From Comamonas antarctica (GTDB lineage: Bacteria; Pseudomonadota; Gammaproteobacteria; Burkholderiales; Burkholderiaceae_C): DNA of 64,000 nucleotides. Below the pieces are notes generated by a model. It did not search any database, was not told where the DNA came from, and was given only the letters and a program-made list of their open reading frames with translations. Location of the stretch: NCBI RefSeq assembly GCF_013363755.1, contig NZ_CP054841.1:124001-188000 (forward strand), in the 5' to 3' direction. Each line of letters starts with the position of its first letter. The stretch's first letter is position 1. The translations under genes and the position numbers were made by a program. Positions 51,289 to 60,223 of the stretch are shown here, one piece after another.

Positions 51289-52164
51289 ATGACAGCAGCC
51301 ACTCACTCCGCCGCCATTGCCGCAACGACGGCTTCGAGCCAGCCCGTCACAGCCAAGGCACAGGCCGTCAAGCCTCCCGCGAAAAAGCGCCGGCGCTTCC
51401 AATGGAAAAGCAGTTTCTGGATCGCCAATCTGCTGCGCATTGCGATGATTGCCGCCATGCTGGCGGCCTGGCAAATCGCCGCCGACCAGGGCGCGATCAA
51501 CGCGTTTCTGATGGGTTCGCCCGCGGGCATTTACCAGGAGGCCGTGCGCCTGATGGAAACCGGGCAGCTCTGGCAGGACACCTATGCCACCGTCGAGGCC
51601 ACCTTGATTGGTTTTCTCGTCGGCAGCCTGTCGGGCGCGTTCTGCGGCCTGCTGCTGTGGTGCTTTCCCTATATCGCGCGCATTCTCGATCCGTTCTTTG
51701 TCGCGCTCAACGGCCTGCCGAAAATCGCGCTCGCGCCGATGATCATCATCTGGTTCGGCTCGGGCATGCTGTCCAAGGTGGCGCTGGCTTTTGTCGCGAC
51801 CTTTATCGTGTCGCTGCTGTCGGCCTACCAGGGCACGCACCAGATCGATTCCAGCCTGGTGAATCTGATGCGCTCGCTGGGCGCCACCCAACGCCTGATC
51901 TTCCTGAAACTGGTGATTCCCGCCACCCTGCCCTGGATCATTGCCTCCTTCCGCCTGAATATCGGCTTTGCGCTGATTGCCGAGATCGGCGGCGAGTTCA
52001 TTGCTTCCGACAAGGGGCTGGGCCGCATGATTTTCGTCTCCGGCAATCTGTTCAACCTGAATGCCGTCTGGGTCGGAATCATGATGCTCATGCTCGTGGC
52101 CGTGACGCTTTATGCCCTCGTCGCGCGCGTCGAGAAAAACATCCTTCCCTGGAATTCCAAGTAA
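51289..52164 (+). CDS. ABC transporter permease (nitrate/taurine/sulfonate type)
   Basis: A 291-residue permease of the SsuC/TauC family with about six spans. The EAA loop is LMRSLGATQRLIFLKLVIPATLP. A basic, Ala-rich N-terminal extension of about 40 residues precedes the first span. It follows the ATPase by 4 bp. Confidence 0.93.
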   Translation: MTAATHSAAIAATTASSQPVTAKAQAVKPPAKKRRRFQWKSSFWIANLLRIAMIAAMLAAWQIAADQGAINAFLMGSPAGIYQEAVRLMETGQLWQDTYATVEATLIGFLVGSLSGAFCGLLLWCFPYIARILDPFFVALNGLPKIALAPMIIIWFGSGMLSKVALAFVATFIVSLLSAYQGTHQIDSSLVNLMRSLGATQRLIFLKLVIPATLPWIIASFRLNIGFALIAEIGGEFIASDKGLGRMIFVSGNLFNLNAVWVGIMMLMLVAVTLYALVARVEKNILPWNSK

Positions 52165-52184
52165 ACAGCACTGAAAGGTTGAAA

Positions 52185-53174
52185 ATGAAAGTTCTTGCCA
52201 AGATCGTCGTCAGCAGCTTGATTGCTTTCGGAGTTTCCCAGGCGGCGATGGCGCAGACGGATAAGCCGGCCGACAAGGTGCTCGTGACCGAGGCCTTCCA
52301 CAGCCTGCTGTATCTCCCGGTCTATGTCGCCAAGCACGAGGGGATTTTCAGGAAATACCACATTGACGTACCGGTGGTGCGCTCCGCGGGCTCGGGCCCG
52401 ACGGCGCTGGCTTCGGTGCTCGCGGGCGAAGCCCAGTTCTCGGTGCACGGCCCCGAACATGTGGGCTTTGCGCAGGAGCGCGGCGGCAAAGCCAAGGCCG
52501 TGAGCGCCGTGGCCAACAGCGCGCCCGTCTGGATCCTGGCGCGCAAGGACGTGGCCTACGAGAAGCCGTCGGACATGAAGGGCAGGAAGATCACCGTGGG
52601 CCTGGCCCCCGGCACCTCCAACACGCTGCTCAAGAAGTTCCTGATCGCCAACCAGCTCAAAGACAAGGCCGATGTCACCGTGACCGAAGTCCAGAACGGC
52701 TCCGAACTGGGCCCGGTGCTGGCCGGCCAGTCGGACTTCAGCGTCGCCTACCAGCCGCAGGTCGAGCAAGGCATCGCGCAGGGCATGAAGGTGGTCCACG
52801 CCTTCACGGCCGAGTACCCTGAGTACGCGTTCTCGACCATCAACACCTCGCAGCAGCTGATCGACAAGAACCCGGCGCTGGTCGGCCGCTTCGTGCAAGC
52901 CATCAACGATTCGCTGAAGTTCATGCACGCCAACCCCGACAAGGCCAAGGCCGTGGCGCGCAAGGAGTTCGCCTCGCTCGATGGCGCCGTGGTCAACGCC
53001 GCGGTGCAGCGCATGCTCGACAGCAATGTCTATCCGGCCAATGTGCAGATCACCGAGAAGGCGTTCAAGACGGCGATCGACATGCAGAAGTTCGTCGGCA
53101 ACATCAAGACCGACATGCACTACGCGGACATCGTCCAAGGCACGTTCACGCAAAGCGTGGTCGCCGCGAAGTAA
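52185..53174 (+). CDS. ABC transporter substrate-binding protein (SsuA/THI5-like)
   Basis: A 329-residue periplasmic receptor. The signal peptide (residues 1-23, ending MAQT) is clear. The domain begins FHSLLYLPVYVAKHEGIFRKY, the NMT1/THI5-like start, with later MKGRKITVGLAPGTSN. Such receptors bind sulfonates, nitrate or thiamine-precursor pyrimidines. Given the amidase gene after it and the nitrogen-type promoter, an amide or pyrimidine ligand is a fair guess. Confidence 0.92.
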   Translation: MKVLAKIVVSSLIAFGVSQAAMAQTDKPADKVLVTEAFHSLLYLPVYVAKHEGIFRKYHIDVPVVRSAGSGPTALASVLAGEAQFSVHGPEHVGFAQERGGKAKAVSAVANSAPVWILARKDVAYEKPSDMKGRKITVGLAPGTSNTLLKKFLIANQLKDKADVTVTEVQNGSELGPVLAGQSDFSVAYQPQVEQGIAQGMKVVHAFTAEYPEYAFSTINTSQQLIDKNPALVGRFVQAINDSLKFMHANPDKAKAVARKEFASLDGAVVNAAVQRMLDSNVYPANVQITEKAFKTAIDMQKFVGNIKTDMHYADIVQGTFTQSVVAAK

Positions 53175-53206
53175 GACTGCAGTGCCATCCACCAAGGACC
53201 CGAACC

Positions 53207-54559
53207 ATGACCTCACCCAGCACGCTCACGGCCGCCCGCGCGCTTCTTCAGGAAAAGCGCATCAGCCCTTCGGAACTGCTCGAGGAATACGTGCAGAACA
53301 TCGCGGCCGCCGAGCCGCAGGTGAAGGCCTGGAAGCGGCTGCGGCTCGAAGACGCCAGGGCCCATGCGCGCGCGCTCGACCAGAAGCTGGGCGCGCTGCG
53401 GGAGCTGCCGCCGCTGTTCGGCATTCCCTATGGCGCCAAGGACATCATCTGCACCGCGGGCATCGCCACCGAAGCCGGCTCCAAGGTCCTGCAGGGCCAT
53501 ATCCCGGATGAGGATGCAACGGTCATCAAGACCTTGAAGGCCCACGATGCCATCCTGCTGGGCAAGACCACCACCACCGAGTTTGCCAACCTGGGCAACC
53601 CGCCGCCCACGACCAACGCCTGGCACCCGGGCCACACGCCCGGTGGATCGAGCAGCGGCTCGGCCGCGGCCATGGGCGCGCGCATGGCCTTGTTCACGCT
53701 GGGCACGCAGACCGCGGGCTCGATCTCGCGGCCCGCGGCCTTCAATGGCGTGAGCGCGCTCAAGGCCACCTACGGCCGCATCAGCAAGACCGGCGTCTAT
53801 CCCTGCGGCCGCAGCCTGGACCATGTGGGCGCGTTCACGCACAGCGTGGAGGACGCGGCGCTGGTCTACAACGCGCTGTCGGGCCCGGACCCGACGGACG
53901 AGGCCACGCGCTATCTGCCGCATCAGCCGCTGAGCATCCGCAGCCAGAACGACTACACCATAGGCATCCTCGAAGACGCCTATTTCGCCGCGGCCGAAAA
54001 CGCCAGCCTGGCCGCGATGATGCAGGCCCTGGCCGAGCTGCGCGGCGCCGGCGTGCGCGTGGTAAGCGTCAAGGCGCCGCGCGGCTTCGCGGCGTCGGCC
54101 CAGGCCCAGCAGCTGACCATGCAGGCCGAAGTCGCGAGCTACCACGCCGAAACCTTCAAGACCCGGGGCGAATTGTTCGATCCCAGCCTGCAGGCGTTCA
54201 TCGCCGAGGGACTGAAAATCACGGCGGACCAGTATCTGCAGGCCCAGTCGGTGCGCAACGACTACCGCATTGCGTTCGCGCAGGCCTTCGCCGAGGCCGA
54301 CATCCTTGTCACGCCCACGGCGCTGGGCACCGCTCCCGCGGGCATTGGCGCCACGGGCTCGCCCGTCTTCAATCTGCCGTTCACGCATCTGGGGGTGCCC
54401 ACGCTGACGGTACCGGTGGGCTTCAGTCCGGACAATGCCCTTCCCCTGGGCATGCAACTGATCGCTCCGCATCTCGAAGAGCAGCGCCTGATCGATGTCG
54501 GTTGTCTCTACCAGCAGGCCACCGACTGGCATCTACAGCGGCCCGCTGTGGCGCGCTGA
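53207..54559 (+). CDS. Amidase signature family hydrolase
   Basis: A 450-residue amidase. The catalytic triad appears: Lys78 in YGAKDI, a Ser in GGSSSGSAAA (about 147-152) and the nucleophile Ser172 in AGSISRPA. It follows the binding-protein gene by 32 bp. It would release ammonia from an imported amide in the cytoplasm, fitting sigma-54/nitrogen control. A GatA-like role is unlikely because there are no GatB/C genes. Confidence 0.92.
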   Translation: MTSPSTLTAARALLQEKRISPSELLEEYVQNIAAAEPQVKAWKRLRLEDARAHARALDQKLGALRELPPLFGIPYGAKDIICTAGIATEAGSKVLQGHIPDEDATVIKTLKAHDAILLGKTTTTEFANLGNPPPTTNAWHPGHTPGGSSSGSAAAMGARMALFTLGTQTAGSISRPAAFNGVSALKATYGRISKTGVYPCGRSLDHVGAFTHSVEDAALVYNALSGPDPTDEATRYLPHQPLSIRSQNDYTIGILEDAYFAAAENASLAAMMQALAELRGAGVRVVSVKAPRGFAASAQAQQLTMQAEVASYHAETFKTRGELFDPSLQAFIAEGLKITADQYLQAQSVRNDYRIAFAQAFAEADILVTPTALGTAPAGIGATGSPVFNLPFTHLGVPTLTVPVGFSPDNALPLGMQLIAPHLEEQRLIDVGCLYQQATDWHLQRPAVAR

Positions 54560-54785
54560 GTCCAGTGCACCCAGGCCGGACTGCAGCAGTCAATGACGCT
54601 GTGGAGCCAGGCCCTGGTCGCGTCGGCTGCTGCAATGGCCGCCGGCGCCATATATCAACACTGCAACACATTGTGCGGGGCCCACCGCCGGCGCTGCCCC
54701 TCGCACACACAGGGAATGACGGGCCCGCCAGGCGCACCGGCAGGCCCGGGCCGTAGGCGCGCGGCACGGCACTACGTAATTTCGA
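54560..54785. other. Gap without a gene
   Basis: The first two thirds of the 333-bp gap between the amidase and the outer-membrane protein show only GC-rich sequence with no convincing open frame, terminator hairpin or repeat. Confidence 0.5.
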
Positions 54786-54835
54786 TGTAACAAAAAGCTG
54801 CGATACCTGTTACGCTGACGTAGGAGACGACCTAC
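54786..54835. promoter_or_regulatory. Two inverted repeats upstream of transporter-like gene
   Basis: GTAACA (54787-54792) and TGTTAC (54808-54813) form an inverted repeat with a 15-base gap, and GTAGG (54820-54824) pairs with CCTAC (54831-54835) across six bases. They lie 58-108 bp before the start and may be an operator and a 5' untranslated hairpin. The regulator is unknown. Confidence 0.4.
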
Positions 54836-54892
54836 ATCCAATAACAAGGGCTTGAAGCCCCCATCCCCATGTCTGCCGCGAAGGAGATCCGC

Positions 54893-55837
54893 ATGAAGCC
54901 ATGTGCCCGCCTCTGGGGCGCCCTGTTCCTCGGGGCCATGGCCCCGTGTGCCAATGCCAATGAAATCGGCTTGAGCTTCTGGCGGCCGGGGCAGCTGGGC
55001 AGCATGGCTGCCGTGGCCAATGCGCCCGGCTGGTCGTTGCCGCTGGTCTATGTGCGTCTCGATGTCGATGCCACGGACGCGCGCGAACCGGCACCGGGCA
55101 CGCGGCTCACCACGGATGCCAAGGGCGCGACCAATGTGCTGCTTTTCATGCCCACCTACACCTTTGAAACCCGCGTGCTGGGCGCGCGTCCCGCGATCGG
55201 GCTGGGCATTGGCGCGGGCCGCTCGCGCTCGAAGATCAATGTCACCTACACGCTGCCCGGGGGCTTGTCGTCATCAGGCTCGCAAAGCGACGCGCGCTCG
55301 GGAGCGGCCGATCTCTATCCGAACGCCAACCTCAAATGGAACGACGGCGCGCACAACTACCTGGCGTATGTGTCGGGCGTGCTGCCCACGGGCTCGTACA
55401 GCGCCAGCCGGCTCGCCAATGTCGGCGAGAACCGCCGCGGCGTGGACCTGGGCGCCGGGTATACCTATTTCAACGCCCAGCGGCGCCTGGAGTTTTCGCT
55501 GGTCGGGGGCGTGACCGAGTATGGCCGCAACCCGGACAAGGATTTCCGCAGCGGCAGGAATGCGCATCTCGACTGGGCCGCGTCGTATCTCGTCACGCCC
55601 TATGCGCATGTCGGGCTGGTGGGCTACTTTCACCGCCAGCTCGCGGGCGATTCAGGCAGCGGCGCCTACCTGGGCCACGACAAGTCGCGCATCAACGGCA
55701 TCGGCCCGCAGGCCGGCAGCTTGTTCGAGCTGGGCGGGCTTCGGTATTACGTGAACGCCAAGATCTACCACGAGTGGGGCGCGCGCAACCGGGCCGAGGG
55801 CTGGAACTTCTGGCTGACACTGGCGGCGCTGCTTTGA
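54893..55837 (+). CDS. Outer-membrane transporter-like protein (phenol MetA pathway type)
   Basis: A 314-residue exported beta-barrel protein. The signal peptide spans residues 1-23 (LFLGAMAPCANA). The mature part is rich in alternating polar/hydrophobic strands and aromatic ends (GGLRYYVNAKIYHEWG), as in the MetA-pathway outer-membrane family. AAGGAG lies before the ATG at 54893. Such proteins are thought to help uptake of hydrophobic or aromatic compounds. It converges with a GAF protein gene. Confidence 0.8.
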   Translation: MKPCARLWGALFLGAMAPCANANEIGLSFWRPGQLGSMAAVANAPGWSLPLVYVRLDVDATDAREPAPGTRLTTDAKGATNVLLFMPTYTFETRVLGARPAIGLGIGAGRSRSKINVTYTLPGGLSSSGSQSDARSGAADLYPNANLKWNDGAHNYLAYVSGVLPTGSYSASRLANVGENRRGVDLGAGYTYFNAQRRLEFSLVGGVTEYGRNPDKDFRSGRNAHLDWAASYLVTPYAHVGLVGYFHRQLAGDSGSGAYLGHDKSRINGIGPQAGSLFELGGLRYYVNAKIYHEWGARNRAEGWNFWLTLAALL

Positions 55838-55838
55838 G

Positions 55839-56360
55839 CTAGGCCGGGGCGGCCGCCGGCGGCGTGCCCAGCTTGGCCGCCAGCACGTTGGCCGTGCGCC
55901 GCAGCAGATCGATATCGGTGTCGGCTTTCACGCCGCGGCTGAAGCAGCACAGCGTGCCATACACCGAACCATCGGCACGCCGCACCGGGGTGCTCAGGTG
56001 CGTGCCAATCGCAAAGCCCGGGTCGGGTGCCTGGCCCGAGGCGACAAACGGCGCCGCATCGCGCATGACCTCGGGCAGCCGGCCTTCGACCACAAACTGG
56101 CACCAGCTCTTTTCCGCCGGGCCCGACATGCCGGCTTCGAGCTGCGGCGTGAAGCCCGGCATGCTGTCGACGGCCTTGAAGGTGCGCGTACCGTCGGTGA
56201 TCTCGGAGACGAAGGCCACATCCATGTTCAGCTTGGCACGGATGAGGCGGAGTACCTCGGGCACCGCCGCGGGCAGTTCGGGGTCGGCGGAGTCGCTGGT
56301 CGCCACCAGCAACTCGGAGATAGTGACGTCCAAATCTTCAGGGTTGTAGTCCAGCATCAT
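55839..56360 (-). CDS. GAF domain protein
   Basis: A 173-residue stand-alone GAF domain. THLSTPVRRADGSVYGTLCCFSR resembles the strand and loop seen in the histidine kinase at 48.9 kb (SYISVPIIRPDGSYFGNLCAID). The N-terminal 30 residues are acidic. There is no output domain. It may sense a small molecule or light through a partner protein. An ATG three bases later is an alternative start. Confidence 0.85.
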   Translation of the reverse strand: MMLDYNPEDLDVTISELLVATSDSADPELPAAVPEVLRLIRAKLNMDVAFVSEITDGTRTFKAVDSMPGFTPQLEAGMSGPAEKSWCQFVVEGRLPEVMRDAAPFVASGQAPDPGFAIGTHLSTPVRRADGSVYGTLCCFSRGVKADTDIDLLRRTANVLAAKLGTPPAAAPA

Positions 56361-56416
56361 GCGCAGCAGTCTATACGCAGCCGCAGGCGCGCAAGAGGAA
56401 GGCGTGTGACAGATGG

Positions 56417-57184
56417 TTAACAGCCGCCGCTGCCGGCCGACAGCTCACGCGCCAGCAGTGCCGCGAGTTCGGCGCGCCGCGGCGCCTGCATGCGCGGCTG
56501 GATCGATGCAATCGAGATCGCCGCGAAGGGCGCGCCTTCGGCGTTGGCAATGGCCATGCCGACCCCGCCCACGCCAGGTGTCACGGTATCGAGCATTTCG
56601 GCGCAGCCGCTGCGCCGCGTGCGCGCGATCGTGCGGCGGAACGCGGCGTCGCCCAGGCCCGCGGCATCGAATGCCGCCTGGTGCTGCGCGTGGATGCGCT
56701 GCACATCCTCATCGGCCAGGCCCGCCAGGATCGCCATGCCGCCGACGCCCACGCCCAGCACGCGCGCGTCGCCGACCCGGGTGCTGAACACCTTGACCGG
56801 GTACGGCCCGTCTTCGCGGTGCAGGCAGATGGTGTAGTCGCCCTGGCGCACCAGCAGGTAGACCGTGTCGCCCGAGGTGCGCGCCAGGCGCTGCATCAGC
56901 GGCTGGTAGGAGGCCACCAGCGGTGCGCGCCGCAGCGAGGCCAGGCCCATCTGCATGGCATCGATGCCCAGGCGATAGCGGCGCGTGAGCGGGTCGCGTT
57001 CGGCAAAGCGCTCCTCGACCAGGCAGGTCAGCAGCCGGTGCGCGGTGGAGCGCTCGAGCTGCGTCTGGGCAATGACATCGGTGACGCTGATGCCCTCCTC
57101 CTGGTGCCGGCCCAGCACGCGCAGCACCAGCAGGGAACGGCGCATGTTCTGCGCCCCCGGAGTTTCACTAGTTTTGCTCACCAT
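56417..57184 (-). CDS. IclR family transcriptional regulator
   Basis: A 255-residue IclR protein with helix-turn-helix ISVTDVIAQTQLERSTAHRLL and the GAF-like ligand domain. GAGGA precedes the ATG at 57184. It is divergent from the crotonase/acyl-CoA ligase operon with a 76-bp gap, so it most likely controls that operon and itself. The inducing acyl-CoA or acid is unknown. Confidence 0.92.
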   Translation of the reverse strand: MVSKTSETPGAQNMRRSLLVLRVLGRHQEEGISVTDVIAQTQLERSTAHRLLTCLVEERFAERDPLTRRYRLGIDAMQMGLASLRRAPLVASYQPLMQRLARTSGDTVYLLVRQGDYTICLHREDGPYPVKVFSTRVGDARVLGVGVGGMAILAGLADEDVQRIHAQHQAAFDAAGLGDAAFRRTIARTRRSGCAEMLDTVTPGVGGVGMAIANAEGAPFAAISIASIQPRMQAPRRAELAALLARELSAGSGGC

Positions 57185-57260
57185 ATAGGATTTTCCTCAA
57201 TTTGATCTCGCTCGGTGGACATCTTATCGGGATCATCGTGGCTCCAGACAAAGGATTGCC

Positions 57261-58052
57261 ATGAGTACTTCGAACCTCCTGACCGAGCAGCTCGGCCCGG
57301 TCCGCCGCATCACCCTGAACCGCCCCGAGATGCGCAATGCGCAAAGCCAGCAGATGCTCGACGAACTCGATGCGGCCTTCGACAGCGCGCGCCGCGATGC
57401 CGCCACGCGGGTGGTGGTGCTGGCCGCCGCGGGCCCGCATTTCTCGGCCGGGCATGACCTCAAGCAGGCCCAGGCCGAGCGCGCCGGGTTCAGCGTCGAG
57501 GAGCGCTGGGCCTATGAGGAGCAGCGCTACTTCAGCTACTGCCTGCGCATCTGGGACTTCCCCAAGCCCACCATTGCCCAGGTCCAGGGCGGCTGCATCG
57601 CCGCGGGCCTGATGCTGGCCAACATGTGCGATCTGATCGTGGCCTCGGACGATGCGTTTTTCTCCGACCCGGTGACCCACACCATGGGCGCGGCCTCGCT
57701 CGAGGTGCTGATCCACCCCTGGGTGCTGGGGCTGCGCCAGGCCAAGGAACTGCTGTTCACGGGCGAGCGCCTCACGGCGCAGCAGGCGCGCGAATACGGC
57801 ATGGTCAACCGCGTGGTGGCGCGCGAGCGCCTTGCGGCCGACACGCTGGCGCTGGCCGAACGCATTGCCAAGGCGCCACCGTTTGCCATGCAGCTGCTGA
57901 AGAAGTCGCTGAACCGTTCGATGGATGTGCAAGGCATGCGCCAGGCGCTGTCGGCGCATTTCGATGTGCACCAGCTGAGCCATGTGAGCGAGGAATACCG
58001 CCAGACCAAGGAGGCCGGGCTGGCCACGGCCATCCAGGGAGCCAAGGCATGA
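57261..58052 (+). CDS. Crotonase (enoyl-CoA hydratase family) protein lacking both catalytic glutamates
   Basis: A 263-residue crotonase-fold protein. The oxyanion-hole segment FSAGHDLKQA and the second GCIAAGLMLANMCDL are recognisable. However, the residues that carry the two hydratase glutamates are changed: CEL reads LML and the PE of FGQPE reads PV in FSDPVT. It therefore may not be a simple hydratase. Other crotonase reactions (isomerase, decarboxylase, hydrolase) are possible. It is first in an operon and overlaps the acyl-CoA ligase gene by 4 bp. Confidence 0.87.
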   Translation: MSTSNLLTEQLGPVRRITLNRPEMRNAQSQQMLDELDAAFDSARRDAATRVVVLAAAGPHFSAGHDLKQAQAERAGFSVEERWAYEEQRYFSYCLRIWDFPKPTIAQVQGGCIAAGLMLANMCDLIVASDDAFFSDPVTHTMGAASLEVLIHPWVLGLRQAKELLFTGERLTAQQAREYGMVNRVVARERLAADTLALAERIAKAPPFAMQLLKKSLNRSMDVQGMRQALSAHFDVHQLSHVSEEYRQTKEAGLATAIQGAKA

Positions 58053-60223
58053 ACGCCGCATCGACTCACGCCCTCGCGCCGCTGCTGGCGCCGCGCTCGA
58101 TTGCGCTGATCGGCGCGAGCAGCAACCCGGCGCGCATCGGCGGCATGCCGCTCGATCTGCTGCAGCGCTTTGGCTATGCGGGCGAGGTGTATCCGATCAA
58201 CCCGAAATACGCCGAAGTGTTCGGCAACCGCTGCTACCGGGATGTCGAGTCGCTGCCCGCCGTGCCCGATCTCGCGGTGCTGGCGATTGCCGCCGACGAA
58301 GTGCTGTCCATGCTCGAGCGCTGCCACCGGTGCGGCATCCGCGCGGCCATTGTCTATGCCGCGGGCTTTGCCGAAGCCGGCGCTGCCGGAGCCGCGCTGC
58401 AGCGCGAACTCGAGGCCTTCGTGGCGCGCAGCGGCATGGCCGTGGCCGGCCCCAACTGCATGGGCTTTGCGAATCTCAACCTGCAGGCCTATACCGCGTT
58501 TGCGTCGATCTTCGTCAACGTGCCGGCGCAGACCGAACCGGGGCGCGTGAGCATCCTGACGCAAAGCGGCAATGTCTGCTCGGCGGTGTTCGGCCTGGTG
58601 CGCCGGCGCGGCGTGCCGGTGAGCCACTTCATCAACACCGGCAACGAAGCCACGCTGGAGTACGCGCAATACCTCGAATACCTCGCGCAGGACCCAGGCA
58701 CCGACTGCGTGCTGGGCTATGTCGAGCAGCTGCGCGACGGCGCGCGCTTCATCGATGCCGCGCTGGCGTTGGCGGCGCAGCGCAAGCCGCTGGTGATCTA
58801 CAAGGCCGGCGAGACCGAGAAAGGCTCCGAGGCGGTGCAGTCGCACACCTCGGCGCTGGCCGGCGATCTGGCGGTGTACCGCGCGAGCTTCGACCAGCTC
58901 AACGTGATCCGCGGCCAGGATTTCGCCCACATGGCCGACCTGGGCTACCTGAGCGGCTTTCGCGCGCGCGCGGGCGGCCGGCGCGTGGCCATCGTCACCA
59001 TGTCGGGCGCCGTGGGCGCGATCCTCGCCGACAAGCTGACGCTTGCCGGCCTCGAAGTGCCGACACTGCCCGCCGAATTGCAGGCGCTGCTGCGCGCCGG
59101 CGTGCCCGACTACGGCATGGTCAGCAATCCCGTCGACGTCACGGGCAACATCGTCAATTCCCCGGGTTTCGTGCGCACCGTGTTCGAGGCGCTGGCGCAA
59201 TGCGCGGACATCGACACCGTGGTGGTCGCGGCGCCCGGTTATCTGCTCGACCGCATGGCCGACCCGCTGCTCGAGGTCTGCGCACAGCATCCGCGGCTGT
59301 TTGTCGCGCTCGACACCGGCGAGGCGCAGTGCCGCGCGCGCCTGAGTGCGGCCGGCGTGCCGGTATTCGACGATCTCGCGCGCTGCACCCAGGCGCTCGC
59401 GCCCTTTTGCCTGTGGCTGGCGCGCCAGCAGGCCACCGCCGAGTGGGCCGCGCTGCGCCAGCGCCAGCAGGCACAGCCGCGCGTGGCCGTGCCCGCCCTG
59501 CCCGCGCGCCTCAATGAATTCGACACCAAGCAACTGCTCGCGGGTCATGGCGTGCCTTCGCTCACCGGATTGGTGGCGCACGATGCCGAAGGCGCGGTTG
59601 CGCGGGCTGCGCAGATCGGCTATCCGGTGGTGCTGAAGATCCTCAGCGCCGACATCGCGCACAAGACCGAGGCCGGCGGCGTGCGCCTGGCGCTCGCCGA
59701 TGCGGCCGCGGTGCGCAGCGCCGCCACGCAGATCCTGCAATCGGCACGGGAATACGACCCGGATGCGCGCATCGACGGACTGCTGGTGCAGCCCATGGCG
59801 ACGGGCGGCGTGGCCGAGCTGATCGCGGGCGTCACGCACGACCCGGTGTTCGGCCCGGCGCTCACCGTGGGCCTGGGCGGCGTGCTGACCGAGCTCTACC
59901 GCGACGTCGCGCACCGGCTGCTGCCGGTCGATGCGCCCATGGTGCGCGCGATGCTGCAGTCGCTCAAGGCCTGGCCGCTGCTCGATGGCTTCCGTGGCCG
60001 GCCGGTGGCCGATGTCGACGCCGCCTGCGCCGCCATTGCCGCGCTGGGCGACGCCGCCTGGGCCTTGCGCGATCAAGTGCAGGACGTCGAGATCAACCCG
60101 CTGCAGGTGCGCGCACAGGGCCAGGGCGCCGACGCGCTCGATGCGCTGGTACTGGTGAAGCCGCAAGCCGGCCAGGCCCTGGCGCCGGCCGCACAATTCC
60201 AACCCCAAGAGGAGACAGCATGA
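58049..60223 (+). CDS. NDP-forming acyl-CoA ligase family protein
   Basis: A 724-residue protein of the acetyl-CoA synthetase (ADP-forming) type. Domain order: CoA-binding (RSIALIGASSNPARIGG near residue 15), ligase-CoA flavodoxin-like domains with LTQSGNVCSAVFG and SHTSALAGDLAVY (probable phospho-histidine region), and a C-terminal ATP-grasp domain (GYPVVLKILSADIAHKTEAG). The single polypeptide fuses alpha and beta parts. It would make or use an acyl-CoA with ATP. ATGA overlap with the crotonase gene couples the two. Confidence 0.9.
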   Translation: MNAASTHALAPLLAPRSIALIGASSNPARIGGMPLDLLQRFGYAGEVYPINPKYAEVFGNRCYRDVESLPAVPDLAVLAIAADEVLSMLERCHRCGIRAAIVYAAGFAEAGAAGAALQRELEAFVARSGMAVAGPNCMGFANLNLQAYTAFASIFVNVPAQTEPGRVSILTQSGNVCSAVFGLVRRRGVPVSHFINTGNEATLEYAQYLEYLAQDPGTDCVLGYVEQLRDGARFIDAALALAAQRKPLVIYKAGETEKGSEAVQSHTSALAGDLAVYRASFDQLNVIRGQDFAHMADLGYLSGFRARAGGRRVAIVTMSGAVGAILADKLTLAGLEVPTLPAELQALLRAGVPDYGMVSNPVDVTGNIVNSPGFVRTVFEALAQCADIDTVVVAAPGYLLDRMADPLLEVCAQHPRLFVALDTGEAQCRARLSAAGVPVFDDLARCTQALAPFCLWLARQQATAEWAALRQRQQAQPRVAVPALPARLNEFDTKQLLAGHGVPSLTGLVAHDAEGAVARAAQIGYPVVLKILSADIAHKTEAGGVRLALADAAAVRSAATQILQSAREYDPDARIDGLLVQPMATGGVAELIAGVTHDPVFGPALTVGLGGVLTELYRDVAHRLLPVDAPMVRAMLQSLKAWPLLDGFRGRPVADVDAACAAIAALGDAAWALRDQVQDVEINPLQVRAQGQGADALDALVLVKPQAGQALAPAAQFQPQEETA

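Noticed and set aside
57536..60208. Open minus-strand frame of about 890 codons opposite the acyl-CoA ligase
   Set aside because: Antisense to a protein with well-defined CoA-binding and ATP-grasp motifs; the translation has no domain and is rich in Arg, His and Gln.
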